From Selaginella moellendorffii (taxonomy: Eukaryota; Streptophyta; Lycopodiopsida; Selaginellales; Selaginellaceae), in NCBI RefSeq assembly GCF_000143415.4, contig NW_003314291.1, forward strand, positions 4,249 through 68,248: a DNA stretch of 64,000 bases, read 5' to 3'. The position numbers and the translations under genes are program-made. The notes beneath the pieces are model-generated. The model saw only the letters and a list, made by a program, of their open reading frames with translations. It was not told the origin of the DNA and did not search any database. The stretch's first letter is position 1; each line of letters begins with the position of its first letter. Below, piece after piece: positions 47,031-57,488 of this stretch.

Positions 47031-47860
47031 TGGCATATGAGGGAAACTTTACCAATGTCAAATGCACTTGCCGCCCAAAAAAAAAGAGCTCACAACCACT
47101 CCTAAATGACATGGGAGCTTATGGCAGCCTCAATAGGCAGCGCTCCAGCAGTATGGTTGGGCTGCACAGCACCCAGCGATAGTGCTAAGCAGCACTCAAG
47201 CAACCTGGGTGATGCTCACAGTGCCCATCACAGCGAGATGAGACTTTGCATGTACTCTCTACCAGCAATCTCAAAATCAAGTTCAATAAAATCAAGGATC
47301 AAGGCTTACATGATTGCTTGGACGTCATCCTGGACAATAGCAAAAGGAAGTGGAGTAGATGTATCCAAGTACTGCTTGCAAATTGACTTCTTTTGAAAAT
47401 TTGACATCCTTAATTTTCTGATTAGCTTTTCATGGTGATAAATGTATGATTGGCAACTCTGCATATCAATTTTGTCTTTGAATCTGCACTCGCACCTGCT
47501 GATAGGGCCTAAACTTGCCACCAGGTGGAACTCCCGGTGGCCCATGGGAGCTCCACTACTGTTTAGATTCCTTTCAGCTGAATATATATATATATATGGT
47601 TTGTTTCATGGATGCAATGTATAATCATTACAAATTACATAATTAAACTCCTTAATTCTCTTGTATAGGTGCAATCGAGGGCGAGTCAAAGTCTCTTCCA
47701 GAAACTGATAGATCATGGAAAGTCGGTCAGTTGAATTTTCACGTTCAACAGGATCATATACGTATCATATACGTAGCAAATACGTAATTGCAATGCGAAC
47801 AAAACTGTGCTCTAGATTTTCAAAAGTTGTGATATAACCCAAGGACTTCACTCGCAACCC
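47031..47860. other. Intergenic, no gene seen
   Basis: Transition from repeats to genes. Open frames at 47106-47396 and 47306-47545 show no recognisable domain. A (TA)n run lies near 47582-47597. Confidence 0.5.
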
Positions 47861-47866
47861 CCCCGC

Positions 47867-47874
47867 TATATAAA
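47867..47874 (+). promoter_or_regulatory. TATA box of the first hevein-like gene
   Basis: TATATAAA, 70 bases before the ATG, preceded by a C-rich stretch. Position fits a short 5' leader of about 40 bases. Confidence 0.6.
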
Positions 47875-47943
47875 TGCACCCCGCCTCTCCATTCAATCAA
47901 ACACTGCTCAGCTCTATCCATAGTTAAAGTGCTGCTTTTTGCA

Positions 47944-48180
47944 ATGGCATCCCTTCGTGCTTTCACTGCTTTCTTCTTGTGCATGCTCGTTGTTGCAATC
48001 GTGGAGCACGCCAATGTGGTGGAAGCTCAGGCAGCGTGTGCAACCCGTCCCTGTTGCGGTCGTCAGGGTGGAGGAGGCCGCTGCAACCCGGGCCTGTGCT
48101 GCAGCCAGTTTGGCTACTGCGGATCGACATCTGATTACTGTGGTGAGGGCTGCCAGCGCGGCTATGGGAGATGCAACTAA
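47944..48180 (+). CDS. Hevein-like chitin-binding peptide, 10 cysteines (copy 1)
   Basis: 78 aa, intronless. Residues 1-28 form a signal peptide ([17 protein letters not shown] ... VEAQ), so the product is secreted. The mature part has the hevein motif [11 protein letters not shown]-x4[10 protein letters not shown]5-YC and ten cysteines; an extra N-terminal C-x4-C pair element is added to the usual eight. The aromatic chitin-contact positions (F, Y, Y) and the Ser of SQFGYCG are kept. A start at 47929 is possible, but the paralogue begins MAS and has the same length, so 47944 is chosen. Antifungal or chitin-binding function follows from the family. A second copy lies 1.3 kb downstream. Confidence 0.9.
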   Translation: MASLRAFTAFFLCMLVVAIVEHANVVEAQAACATRPCCGRQGGGGRCNPGLCCSQFGYCGSTSDYCGEGCQRGYGRCN

Positions 48181-49430
48181 ATATTCCATCTAATGTGCTA
48201 GACACCTGCAACATGAAAGTTGCGAATAATATCTAAATAATCACTGGTGTCCTCTATTCTCCTTTTATATATATGGTGTAATGTTTGCTATGTTACCAAG
48301 CTGAACGCATTAAGCATCTCATCCAATGCAATCTCCTTCGTCATGACGCCCAATGCGCTGCAGGTTAGTGTGGTGGATTCCTTCCACTGCATGGATTGAC
48401 TTTTTATTCAGGGCTTCAATGTAGAAATCGCAGTGATCTGTTGGGTGCTAAAGCAGCAGCATCCTCTCTTTGCATCGGCTGTTTTTTTAAGGCAGACTGT
48501 AAGAATCTATAATGTTCATGGTCGTAACATGTTATGAGGCACTTGAGCATTGCTATCGCACTAGCTTATCTCTTAGCTGCGTAGCTAAGAAAGAAGTTGA
48601 GTCCAACCAGAAGGACTGGGCTGTGATTCACATAATAAACATTTTGGTTTTACCAAGCAAGGTTGGCTCTATCACTTGTGATGCACAGCCGTCTGGGAGC
48701 TATATCTAGAGTGGTAGGATTGTAGTTGCAATGGTTTCAATGCCAATATATTTTATTTGATGATATTACTATGACAACAAGAGATTGGCGATTGTTCATG
48801 GGGCTGATTCAAATTGCCAGGCATAGAACTGACAGGAGTGGATTTACTGGAATACAAGCTTCTTATAAAATTCATACACCGGCAATAACGTGCAATAAAA
48901 AGGAATCAAGACTCAAGAATCTAACACAAATTCTAGCTTACATCTAGGCCATGATCTTCTTTTGTTTTCCAACTTCAGTTAATAACTTGCATTCATCTTT
49001 GAGGAATTACAGCTTGCTTTTGAGACTGGAAGGGAGAGCACAGCTCCAAGGCCTAGGAATCCTGTGCTGGTGGCACATGATCCTGAGCCACCATGGCATG
49101 CTCCGCCATTGGAAGGAGAGAATTGCGAACTGGAAGGAGTGCGAGAGAAATAAAAGCTGCAATGGATAACCGTTGAAAAACCACACATCCAACCTTCTAA
49201 AGTCTCTACTGCCACAGCTTTATGACCAGACTGGCATCAGTTTTTTGACATTTGAACTTGCTACAGTGGCATCTTGCGGCTGCAACGGACAAAAAAAAGA
49301 ATCAGAAACACAAGAACAAGAAAACAAGGCTAGAAACTGAAAAACAAAACTGGAAACCAAACTTCTATCTTCTACCTTATTTTGACAGTGCTTGTTCCAT
49401 GTGAAGTGTGAAAGTTTAATTACCCAAATA
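48181..49430. other. Intergenic between the two hevein-like genes, no gene seen
   Basis: Contains the 3' region of copy 1 and upstream DNA of copy 2. Short open frames at 48512, 48726 and 48951 lack family features. Confidence 0.5.
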
Positions 49431-49433
49431 GCA

Positions 49434-49480
49434 GCACACACACACACACACACACACACACTCTCTCTCTCTCTCTCTCC
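49434..49480. repeat. (AC)n(CT)n microsatellite just upstream of hevein-like copy 2
   Basis: About 13 AC units followed by 10 CT units, ending 11 bases before the ATG; CT-rich leaders are common in plant 5' untranslated regions. Confidence 0.85.
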
Positions 49481-49490
49481 AAGTTTGTGA

Positions 49491-49727
49491 ATGGCATCTG
49501 TTCGATTTGGAGCTCTCACTGCTCTCTTCCTGTTCGTGCTCGTTATCGTAATGGCCAGTGTCATGGTGGAAGCTCAGGGAGAGTGCGCAAACGGGCCGTG
49601 TTGCGGTGCTCAGGGTGGCGGAGGCGTCTGCACCTCGACCCTGTGCTGCAGCCAGTTCGGCTTCTGCGGATGGTCGAGTGATTTCTGTGGAGCGGGCTGC
49701 CAGAAGGGATACGGCAGCTGCAACTAA
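49491..49727 (+). CDS. Hevein-like chitin-binding peptide, 10 cysteines (copy 2)
   Basis: 78 aa, intronless, same length as copy 1. Signal peptide of about 28 residues (MASVRFGALTALFLFV ... VEAQ). Mature motif CCGAQGGGGVC-x4-CCSQFGFCGWSSDFC with ten cysteines and conserved aromatic residues (F, F, W, F). It differs from copy 1 mainly in the loops, and Tyr is replaced by Phe at two chitin-contact sites. Tandem duplication of copy 1 is the likely origin. Secreted defence role inferred from family. Confidence 0.9.
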   Translation: MASVRFGALTALFLFVLVIVMASVMVEAQGECANGPCCGAQGGGGVCTSTLCCSQFGFCGWSSDFCGAGCQKGYGSCN

Positions 49728-50146
49728 CACCAAAGTTTGCCAGAAACTAGTTTCAATCTGTAGCCACTCTCGCCACTCTGGATCAATAAGTCACATGGCC
49801 ATGTTTCCATTGATTCCTCAGGAAACAGGCACTTGATCAATTTCCAAATATTACATGTTTTAGTAGATCCATGAAAAAGGGCGAAAGGTGGTGAATCGAG
49901 ATTAGGGCTTGTTTGGCCTTTAATACATCTAAAACAACGTTTCTTCTAGAAAACGCCACACTCGCCTTCCAAGACTTTAGTTCAGAAGCTCTTGAGAAGT
50001 TTCTCTTGACTTGATGTCAAACCATCCACGCAACTTTGCCTAGCAACAAAACTGCGCAACTTAGCAAGCGCAAACAGACCCAGAAAAGAGTCGCAACGAG
50101 GAAGAGAGATCCAGAGATGAAGCAAGCCCTGGTAAAGTAAAAGAAA

Positions 50147-51661
50147 ATGGTAGCAATGAGGAAGAACAAGGGCCATGTCGTCGCAGTACCTTTCCCGGCC
50201 CAAGGCCATATGTCGCCAATGCTCCATCTTTGCAAGCGCATCGCGGCCGATGGCTACCGCGTCTCGTTCGTCAATCCCAGCAGCATACACGAGCAGATGG
50301 TCCGCCACTGGAAGCCATCGCCAGGCCTGGACATCCACCTGGATCAGCTCCCATTCTCAGTCCACATCCCCCACGGCATGGACACTTACGCAGCGCTCAA
50401 CTTGAGCTGGTTCTTCGACGAGCTCCCCACCATGTCCGCCTCGCTCGCCGAGCTCCTCCACAGATTCTCGGACGAGGGAGCTCCGGCTTGCTGCATCATC
50501 TCGGATATCTTCCTGCCGTGGACTCAGGACGTCGCCAACGAAGCTGGAATCCCGCGAGTTGTCCTCTGGGCGTCTGGTGCGACGTGGTCGGTGTTCGAGA
50601 CCTATGCAAAGGAGCTGTCAGAGAGAGGTCACTTGCCATTGAAAGGTAAGCAAGCACTTACCTTTGGGGAGAAAGCTCTGGACCGGAACGTAACGTTGGC
50701 TGTGTTTGCAGACTCGGATGTTTTCGATGATAGCTGCACCATCGACTATCTTCCGGGAGTCACTCCGCTTCCAGCATCCGCCATCCCGTTTTACATGAGA
50801 ATCACCGAAAAACGCTGGGTGGAGCTCATACTAGAGAGGTGTGAAAGCATCTGGCGTCGAGAAACTCCGTGGATACTTGTCAACTCTTTCTACGAGCTGG
50901 AGCAGATCACTTTCGACTCGATGGTTAAGGAGTTTGGCGAGAACTACGTCCCGATCGGCCCACTGTTCTTGCGTGACGGTCGTGACGGTGAGTCGGCAGG
51001 GCCCGAAAATGTCTTGCTGCGCGACCAGAGTATGGAATCGCTGGAGTGGCTCGACCAGCAGAAGGAATCGTCGGTGCTCTACATATCCTTCGGTAGCATC
51101 GCCGCTCTTAGCAAGGAACAGTTTGAAGAACTGTCTGGAGCTCTTGAGGACTTGCAGCAGCCGTTCCTGTGGGTAGTGCGGCCGGAGCTCTTCACAAACT
51201 TCACGCCGGAGTTCCAAACTTCATATGCGAGCTTCTGCGAGAGGACCAAGGCGCTGGGAATGGTGATACCTTGGGGAACACAGCTGCAAATCCTACAGCA
51301 CCCGGCTCTTGGAGGATTCCTCACACACTGCGGCTGGAACTCCATCATTGAGAGCATTGCCAATGGCGTTCCTATGATTGCTTGGCCGTGGGGAGCGGAG
51401 CAGAACACCAACGCCAAGCTCATAACAGTCGACTGGAAAGTTGCCTCCAAACTTCCAACCAGGGGTTACTTCGAGCTCGTCCCGAAGTCCGAGATTGCCA
51501 AGGCCATCAAAGCCGTGACGGACGACGGGCAGGAGCGGGCTGTCCTCCAAGAAAACGTACAGCGTCTGAAGAAGCTGGCCAGGAAAGCCATTCTCGACGG
51601 AGGGCAGTCTTTGTTGAATCTGGAGAAGTTCCTTGACCAGATCGGTCAATGGGCTTCTTGA
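50147..51661 (+). CDS. UDP-glycosyltransferase (plant family 1)
   Basis: 504 aa, single exon. Transfers a sugar from a UDP-sugar to a small acceptor in the cytosol; acceptor unknown. The N-terminus PFPAQGHMSPMLHL carries the catalytic His (about residue 21). The 44-residue PSPG sugar-binding box runs from W376 to Q419 (WGTQLQILQHPALGGF ... THCGWNS ... WPWGAEQ); the last Gln suits UDP-glucose. Position 3 of the box is Thr instead of the common Pro. The start could also be the Met at 50156 (MRKNKGHVV), closer to typical N-termini. Lack of introns is common in plant UGTs. Convergent with the ARM-repeat gene. Confidence 0.95.
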   Translation: MVAMRKNKGHVVAVPFPAQGHMSPMLHLCKRIAADGYRVSFVNPSSIHEQMVRHWKPSPGLDIHLDQLPFSVHIPHGMDTYAALNLSWFFDELPTMSASLAELLHRFSDEGAPACCIISDIFLPWTQDVANEAGIPRVVLWASGATWSVFETYAKELSERGHLPLKGKQALTFGEKALDRNVTLAVFADSDVFDDSCTIDYLPGVTPLPASAIPFYMRITEKRWVELILERCESIWRRETPWILVNSFYELEQITFDSMVKEFGENYVPIGPLFLRDGRDGESAGPENVLLRDQSMESLEWLDQQKESSVLYISFGSIAALSKEQFEELSGALEDLQQPFLWVVRPELFTNFTPEFQTSYASFCERTKALGMVIPWGTQLQILQHPALGGFLTHCGWNSIIESIANGVPMIAWPWGAEQNTNAKLITVDWKVASKLPTRGYFELVPKSEIAKAIKAVTDDGQERAVLQENVQRLKKLARKAILDGGQSLLNLEKFLDQIGQWAS

Positions 51662-51812
51662 AAGCTGTTCTCGATACGTTCTTCGCTGACCAGCGAATAA
51701 TAGCTTGTTGCATTCAGCTGGCCACTGCTCTCTCCCTCCCCGTGTCTGTACCGTCCTCCCTGTGTGACGGCGCGAAGTCGAGTCAAGTGAACTGTCCATT
51801 TAGTTGAGACTT

Positions 51813-53231
51813 TCAGCCCTGTACGACCTTGGCCGCAGCAGCAGTGTCGCATTCGGCGGCAGCGCTGCCGACCTTTCTTTCCCCATAACTGTGCAGAACC
51901 TTGAGCAGCTTCACAGCTTTGCGCCTCGCCCTCTGCGTGCAATGGCTCTGGAGCAGCAGCAGCAAGGACGTCGAAGCCCGCGCTTGAAAGGCCATCTCCA
52001 GTGCCTCCTCATTGCTGTCCAAAGGAGTGCTGGTGTCGGTGCAAATAACGGAGCACAGCACCCCCGCTGCGTACTCCGTCCCACGGTCCGACACCCTGAG
52101 AATCATGCTCAGTAGCAAAGGAATCGCCAGCGCGTGGCGCAGGATTGCCGCTCTTCCCTCCAAAGTCGTCGACAGCAGCTCCAAAGTTGCTAGGATCCTC
52201 TCGGAAGTCACCCCTTTGGCTTCCGTGAGCAGCTCCAGCAAACTTGCCACCACCCCTGCCTTGACTGCTGCCACCCGGTTGTCCTTGCTCAAGCACAGCG
52301 CTAGCAACGCCTTCACCCCACACTTGACAAGCTGCTCTTCACGCTCGCTCAAGAGTCCCACCACAGCTTCCAAAAAACTCCCAGCGTCTAGCGTATCAAC
52401 CTGCTGTTCTTCGCTTTGAGAGACCGCCGAGAGCATGACTAGAAGCGTCGTAGCCGCCACCTTAGACGAGCTTGGACCTGTTCGAAGGAGCCGCTCTAGC
52501 ACCGAACTAATGCCTGGAGCCCGAGCTATTGCTTCCAACACTAAGTCGCTACTACTAGAAAGAGTGACGAGCAAACTAAACACTACATCCAATACCTCCG
52601 CAGACTTATCTATATCGTTGCCCTCGTCCGACACCAAGAACGCCACAAGCTCGCTGTGGAGTCCCATCTTCACCATCGTCTGTCGATTCCGCGATGAAAC
52701 CGCCAGCGAGCTCAGCGATCTTAGCGACTGTGACGAACAGCACCTGGAGCTTATGACATCCCTGACAAGATCCTCCAGAGACCGTGGCTGCTGATGCTTC
52801 TCTAAACATCCCAGTTCCTGGATTCTTACCCGTGGCGATTCTACGCGAGGACTGATCACATCGATCGTGGCCAAGTACCGACTGCCGGCATTGCCCCTGA
52901 CGCTGCGATTGTGTAATTTGAGGGCAAGCTCCCATTGTGTCGAGCTCGGCACTCTCTGGAATCTCCTGTTGCATTCTTGCCTCTCTGCCGCCTCCGCCGC
53001 GACCCTATTCTCTTTGTCATCGCTGCAAGAGGAGGCGATCGTCGTGGTCGCTACCGATGACGCCGATGAGGAGCCGCGATCCTGCGGCAGAGCTGGAGAT
53101 GGCGTGCAAGGGCTGAGAACCACATCCGAGCACGCGCCAAACATCCCGCACGAGAAAATCTGCGCTGGCTTCACATATTTCAGCCGCGGATGATGCCGCC
53201 GCAGCTTCATCGATGCGCCTCGATCAAGCAC
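51813..53231 (-). CDS. ARM-repeat protein without U-box
   Basis: 472 aa, apparently intronless. The first 120 residues are Ser-rich and low complexity (KLRRHHPRLKYVKPAQ near the start). From about residue 150 on, leucine-rich helices of armadillo type follow (DLVRDVISSRCCSSQSLRSL, then LVAFLVSDEGND, VKCGVKALLALCLSKDNR, ARRKAVKLLKVLHSYGE). The C-terminal repeats resemble those of plant U-box E3 ligases (PUB-ARM), but no U-box precedes them, so ubiquitin-ligase activity is not supported. The likely start is the Met at 53210 or 53231. Cellular role unknown; probably a protein-interaction scaffold. Confidence 0.75.
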   Translation of the reverse strand: MLDRGASMKLRRHHPRLKYVKPAQIFSCGMFGACSDVVLSPCTPSPALPQDRGSSSASSVATTTIASSCSDDKENRVAAEAAERQECNRRFQRVPSSTQWELALKLHNRSVRGNAGSRYLATIDVISPRVESPRVRIQELGCLEKHQQPRSLEDLVRDVISSRCCSSQSLRSLSSLAVSSRNRQTMVKMGLHSELVAFLVSDEGNDIDKSAEVLDVVFSLLVTLSSSSDLVLEAIARAPGISSVLERLLRTGPSSSKVAATTLLVMLSAVSQSEEQQVDTLDAGSFLEAVVGLLSEREEQLVKCGVKALLALCLSKDNRVAAVKAGVVASLLELLTEAKGVTSERILATLELLSTTLEGRAAILRHALAIPLLLSMILRVSDRGTEYAAGVLCSVICTDTSTPLDSNEEALEMAFQARASTSLLLLLQSHCTQRARRKAVKLLKVLHSYGERKVGSAAAECDTAAAAKVVQG

Positions 53232-53700
53232 AAAGATCGAAATCTATCGGCGCCGAAAGGAAGATCGAAGCGCGGAAGGAGAAGAACCCTGACAGACCTA
53301 GCCCGATCGAAGCGCCGCGGATGATTGCTGGATTCCCCCTCGCATTTCTCTAGAACCCTGGCGGTATTCTCTGGCGCGCGCCAATAACCTGAAACCCTCC
53401 ACCATTCGATCAGTCGATCCAACGGCAGCGGCGGCCCACCACGTGGCAATCAAACACATTTTGGAATCCGAGCCGTTAAAACCCCAAAATGCAACGATCG
53501 CGACCGTCCATCTGGCATTCTGTTCACACGAATAAGCGTGGCTCTCAATAAATGGGCCCGAGAAAAGAATACAGGAGAAGAACGTTGATTCAAACCATAG
53601 ACAATTTGGCGGTTAGCTGACTCTTTGACCGCCCGCCTCGAACGAATATTCACGCCAGGTGTACGGGCATATCCCATGCCTTTATTGCCTACACGGAGCT
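53232..53700. other. Intergenic between ARM-repeat gene start and FAH gene end
   Basis: Upstream and probable promoter DNA of the ARM gene and the 3' region of the fatty acid hydroxylase gene. No separate gene supported. Confidence 0.5.
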
Positions 53701-55074
53701 TTAAGGCAGCGTGCCAAAAATTCGATCCCAGAAATTCGAAGTTATGCCAAAGCCTACTGTCTGGTTCTTGAAGTGATGATTCAAATGGTACCTCTGGAAA
53801 AATCAATCTTTGGATGAGCGATCGAAAGATATGGTGGGAAAAAATGATTTTTCTTACCTTGAGCCTTCTACTCCATTGATCGAAGGCGACTCCATGGTGG
53901 AGAAAGTAGTGTGTAACGTCGTAGATCACGTAGCCGAGGATCCCTCCTCCCAGGATCGTTGGCGCCATTTCACGAGGAGCTAGCGACGCGATGATCGGCC
54001 AGAACTGGAGAGCAAAGCGTGGATCGATCGATAAGTTCGTGATAGATCATCAAAAGTTTTTGGAGAACTTTGCTTACGATCGAGAGAAACCCGAGAGTGG
54101 CCGCTGGAGGAAACACTAGCCGGTACCCGTCCATTGGATGCTTGTGGTGGCAACCATGAAGGAGATAATGGAATGTGTTCGACCTGCGAGATCCAAAGTT
54201 TCAAAGTTGGCCTCGAGAAAAATGGAAAAAGATCATAAGCGCTCTTACCAGTAGCCTGATGTTTTGACGTGAAAAAGAAATCGATGCATGCTATACTCGA
54301 GAAGTGACCAGATAATCACTCCAGAGATCAAGCACGAGACAATGCTTTGCGACTTTAGGCCTCTTTGAGATGACACAAGTAGAAGCCAGCATATAAATGG
54401 AAGCCAAACCAGCGGGATCACCCACCAGACTGTTCGTGTCAAAGACTGGAACCAAAAGAAGAACTTGAGCTTGAAAGTTTCGGAAGATCGCGTACCTCGA
54501 GGATCTGGTTCTCGAAAAACCGAGGGCTCTCTTTGCAAACGATAGGCTGGTGCACCCATTTCTCGTAAGCGTCTCCGAGGTGACCGACCTGAGAGACGAG
54601 AGGTTTGCTCAAATCGACTGTGAAGCCTCCAGTCTTTGGTTTTGTCTCTGAATCCTCGGAGTTCTTCGATCTATACAATCGCAGAAGTTTGAAGTCCCAA
54701 CTTATAGAAGAAAAACCAAAGAACACTCGAGAAAACCACACCTGTGTTGCGAATTCTCAAGAATTCCAATGTGGAACTTCTCCAAAGTATCGAATGCGGC
54801 ATCGCTGTGAGAATGCGCGGCCGGATCGTCGGAGCCCCTCATCAAGCTTCCAACATTGTCACTGTCAAGGCTCTGGGAAATTATCTGGAAAAACCATTAT
54901 AAGGTTCCATCAAACAGTTCCTAGCTACTGGGAATCAAATCAAACTCTTACCTGTGGGCCTCCCGGATGATCATCTAGGAACTGTGTCACATCGTAGACC
55001 TGGCCATCGACAATAATCCACGCATCGCCGGCGGATCTGTGCTTGCGGACGTCCGCCAAGCTCCACACACCCAT
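53701..55074 (-). CDS. FAH: Fatty acid 2-hydroxylase with N-terminal cytochrome b5 domain
   Basis: Seven exons: 55074-54952, 54884-54742, 54670-54496, 54445-54249, 54183-54078, 54004-53858 and 53793-53701; all splice sites GT-AG, frame kept, 327 aa. Residues 1-85 form a cytochrome b5 domain with the two haem-ligand motifs HPGG and HSHSDAA. Then the hydroxylase: DLSKPLVSQVGHLGDAYEKW, membrane helices, and di-iron His boxes HRFLFH, HYLLHGCHHKH, HYFLHH and HHFKN. It adds the alpha-hydroxyl to very-long-chain fatty acids of sphingolipids in the ER. Arabidopsis FAH1/2 lack the fused b5 domain, whereas yeast Scs7 and animal FA2H have it, so the fusion is notable. It has no C-terminal KK retrieval signal. 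Confidence 0.93.
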
Positions 55075-55373
55075 TGACCGATCGATCGACCGATCCAATC
55101 GATCGATCCAGCGCCGGGAGGGATCGCAATGTAGATCTATCGCTAACAAGATCGAGCGTCGCTCACACACTCCCACCGCATCGGGCAAAAAGCCTTTCCG
55201 ACACAAATCCTGACGAAATGGACGGCTCAGATTGAGCCCTAAACTAAAAGGGTAGAGAAATTTTTGCTCTATAATCCTTCTTGGACTATGCCGTAGAAAC
55301 CAAAACTTTGCTTGTGCTGGATGGCGATGGCGGTAGCGAGCCTATCAACACTGTCGATTCCTCGGCCGAAAAT

Positions 55374-57084
55374 TCATAAGATACTGGAGAGTCCAGCACA
55401 GAATATGGAAGAACCGCCATTGTCTTCTCCAGCAGCTCGGAAAAACTCTGGAAATCTAGAACTCAGGACGAAGCGCAAAGAAAAGGATGAAAGAGTATTG
55501 CTTGCCTTTGCGTGCCGGACATGCTCGTCAATCGCTTGCCTCCACCTTGACGATCCTTTCTCGCCATGGAATAAGTTGGCGACCGGCTGAAACCATTCTG
55601 GTGTCAATCGAATTGTTTTCTGGAGTGATATAGTTACCTTCACTAAAACCCGGATTCCTGGCTTGTTGTTCCCGTACTTTCCAATGACGGACTCTGCGTA
55701 CTCTTCATACTCGCGTAAAACCTGCACACTAAGACGAAGTTTTGCATCACTCCAAACGACGAAGAATTGCGAAGATAACTCCGATTGATGGAGATGAAAA
55801 GAAATATGCAATGAATTCTACCTGACGACGTGTGATTCGTCTCTCGGGCATTCCGTAAATACAACTATCCGCTCTAGCCAAGGTGCACCATGGTCTGAGA
55901 AAGCCAAAGATTAAATCAAGGATTGATCTAAGTTTCTCTCAAACTTACGTGTTATATGCCGCACGGCCAAGCATCACTCCGTTTACACCTTTATCAGTTA
56001 TGAGATAGTTCACCTAGAAACACACCTTAGAGCTTTCGTAAACATGGAGGAAACAATGTAGTACCTGCTCAACCGTGGTAATGCCACCGTTTAACGTGAA
56101 CTGAAGATCAGGAAAATCTCTCATCAACGCAAGAACATACTCGTATCTGCGATGAAAGTCGTAAATCTTTGTTTGTGTTCGTCTGAACGAAGCATACTCA
56201 CTTCAAGGGAGGAGCAACACGGTTCTGTGCTGGACTGAGGCCTTCCAGCAACGCTTTGCGAGCATGTATGATAAAATGTCGAGTTGGAGAAAGTGATGAA
56301 ACTGTAGAGACGAAGTTACCTGCAGACACAAGGTCAAGCTAGGCAAAAGATTCAAAGGGCTTGTTACAAAGTTGGTCATATGAGTCTGAATCGTCGACGC
56401 CTATCCTACACTTAACAGTAACCGGAGCGGAACTTTCTTCCGCAATGGCTTGCATTGCTTCCCCGACTAGCTGAGAAAACGATCAAAACTGAAGCAAAAG
56501 AAAGAAAAAGGAATGAAAAAAGCCATACTCTTGGAGAAAGCATAAGACGAGCTCCAAAGCATCCATGGCCCGCTACTTTGCTGCTTGGACAACCGCAACT
56601 GCGAAGAACAACTCAAACACCGAAACAAGAGAAAAACAAGTAAAAAAATTTACTTAAAGTTGATCTCATCGTAGCCAAACGCGCTCACAAGCTTCGCAGC
56701 TTTGGATAGATTCGCGAGATTGCTCCCACCGAGTTGTAAGACAATTGGATGCTGTGCGGCAGGAAACTCAAGCCACCTCTCCTGTGGTCACACATTAGTT
56801 CTTTCATTCTAGAGCAAGAAATCCATTACCAAATCATTCTCGTGATGCACGATCGTCTCCGCGACAACCATCTCAGTGTAGAGCCACGAGCAGCGGCTTA
56901 GAATTCTAGCCAGCGCGCGGAAGTGATTGTCAGTCCATTCCATCATTGGCGCAACACTACACTGCGGCATTTCTTATAAGCGATCCAGAGGCTTCTCGAT
57001 TCCAGAGGCTACACAACTAGAAATTACCTGAACCAAGGAGGAGGACGTGAATCCACAGAGCTGAGAGACGAAGAGAGGCGCCAT
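55374..57084 (-). CDS. tRNA-dihydrouridine synthase, DusA type
   Basis: Eleven exons from 57084-57028 to 55586-55374 (others: 56961-56830, 56781-56654, 56598-56529, 56470-56368, 56319-56202, 56146-56065, 56013-55949, 55894-55822, 55721-55638); frame kept throughout, 374 aa. Motifs: VAPMMEWTDNHFRALAR (TIM-barrel start), LYTEMVVAETI, QLGGSNLANL, NCGCPSSKV with the catalytic Cys, PVTVKCRIGVDD, HARKALLEGLSPAQNR (FMN and tRNA contact; DusA hallmark), LNGGI, GVMLGRAAYN. It reduces uridine in the tRNA D-loop with FMN and NADPH. Close to cyanobacterial and plastid-type DusA, so organellar targeting is possible, although the N-terminus before the domain is only about 20 residues. Divergent with SFGH. 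Confidence 0.92.
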
Positions 57085-57488
57085 CTCTGATCGCGTCGTG
57101 GATGATGCGCCATTGCCCTCCACATTGCCGCGCCAAATGCGTCGACGCCATAGCTCCCAACGAGAGCCATATTTTCAAATGCTAAGAACCCTAAACCCTT
57201 TTAATTTCCATACCCTAGGTAGCAAGCATTCCCTCGCTCGATCCAATCGAAGGCGCTGCTCTTCAATCTCGGTACGCTCGATTTCGTCCTTGTTTCTGCG
57301 AATCCTGCATTCTTTCTCCAGAATGTGCGCGTTAGAGATTGATTTTTGCAAGGATTATAGATGTTTCGCAAGGATTTCTTACTGGACTGCTCGTAGTGTT
57401 TATGTCTTTCGTGTGTGCAGCGGCAGCAGCGAGCGTCAGGATTTCACTGCGTTGCTTGGCGACGAAAGCGTGCATCGAGCAGCTGCCA
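57085..57488. promoter_or_regulatory. Shared divergent promoter region of DUS and SFGH genes
   Basis: 404 bp separate the two start codons. An exon-intron-like structure (GTACGC at about 57270, GTGTGCAG before 57422) suggests a 5' leader intron for SFGH. An open frame at 57098-57562 crosses this interval; it may contribute an upstream start, but no targeting signal is convincing. Confidence 0.45.

Noticed and set aside
47106-47396. 96-codon frame between repeats and the hevein genes
   Set aside because: No domain, no promoter or splice evidence, compositionally like intergenic DNA.
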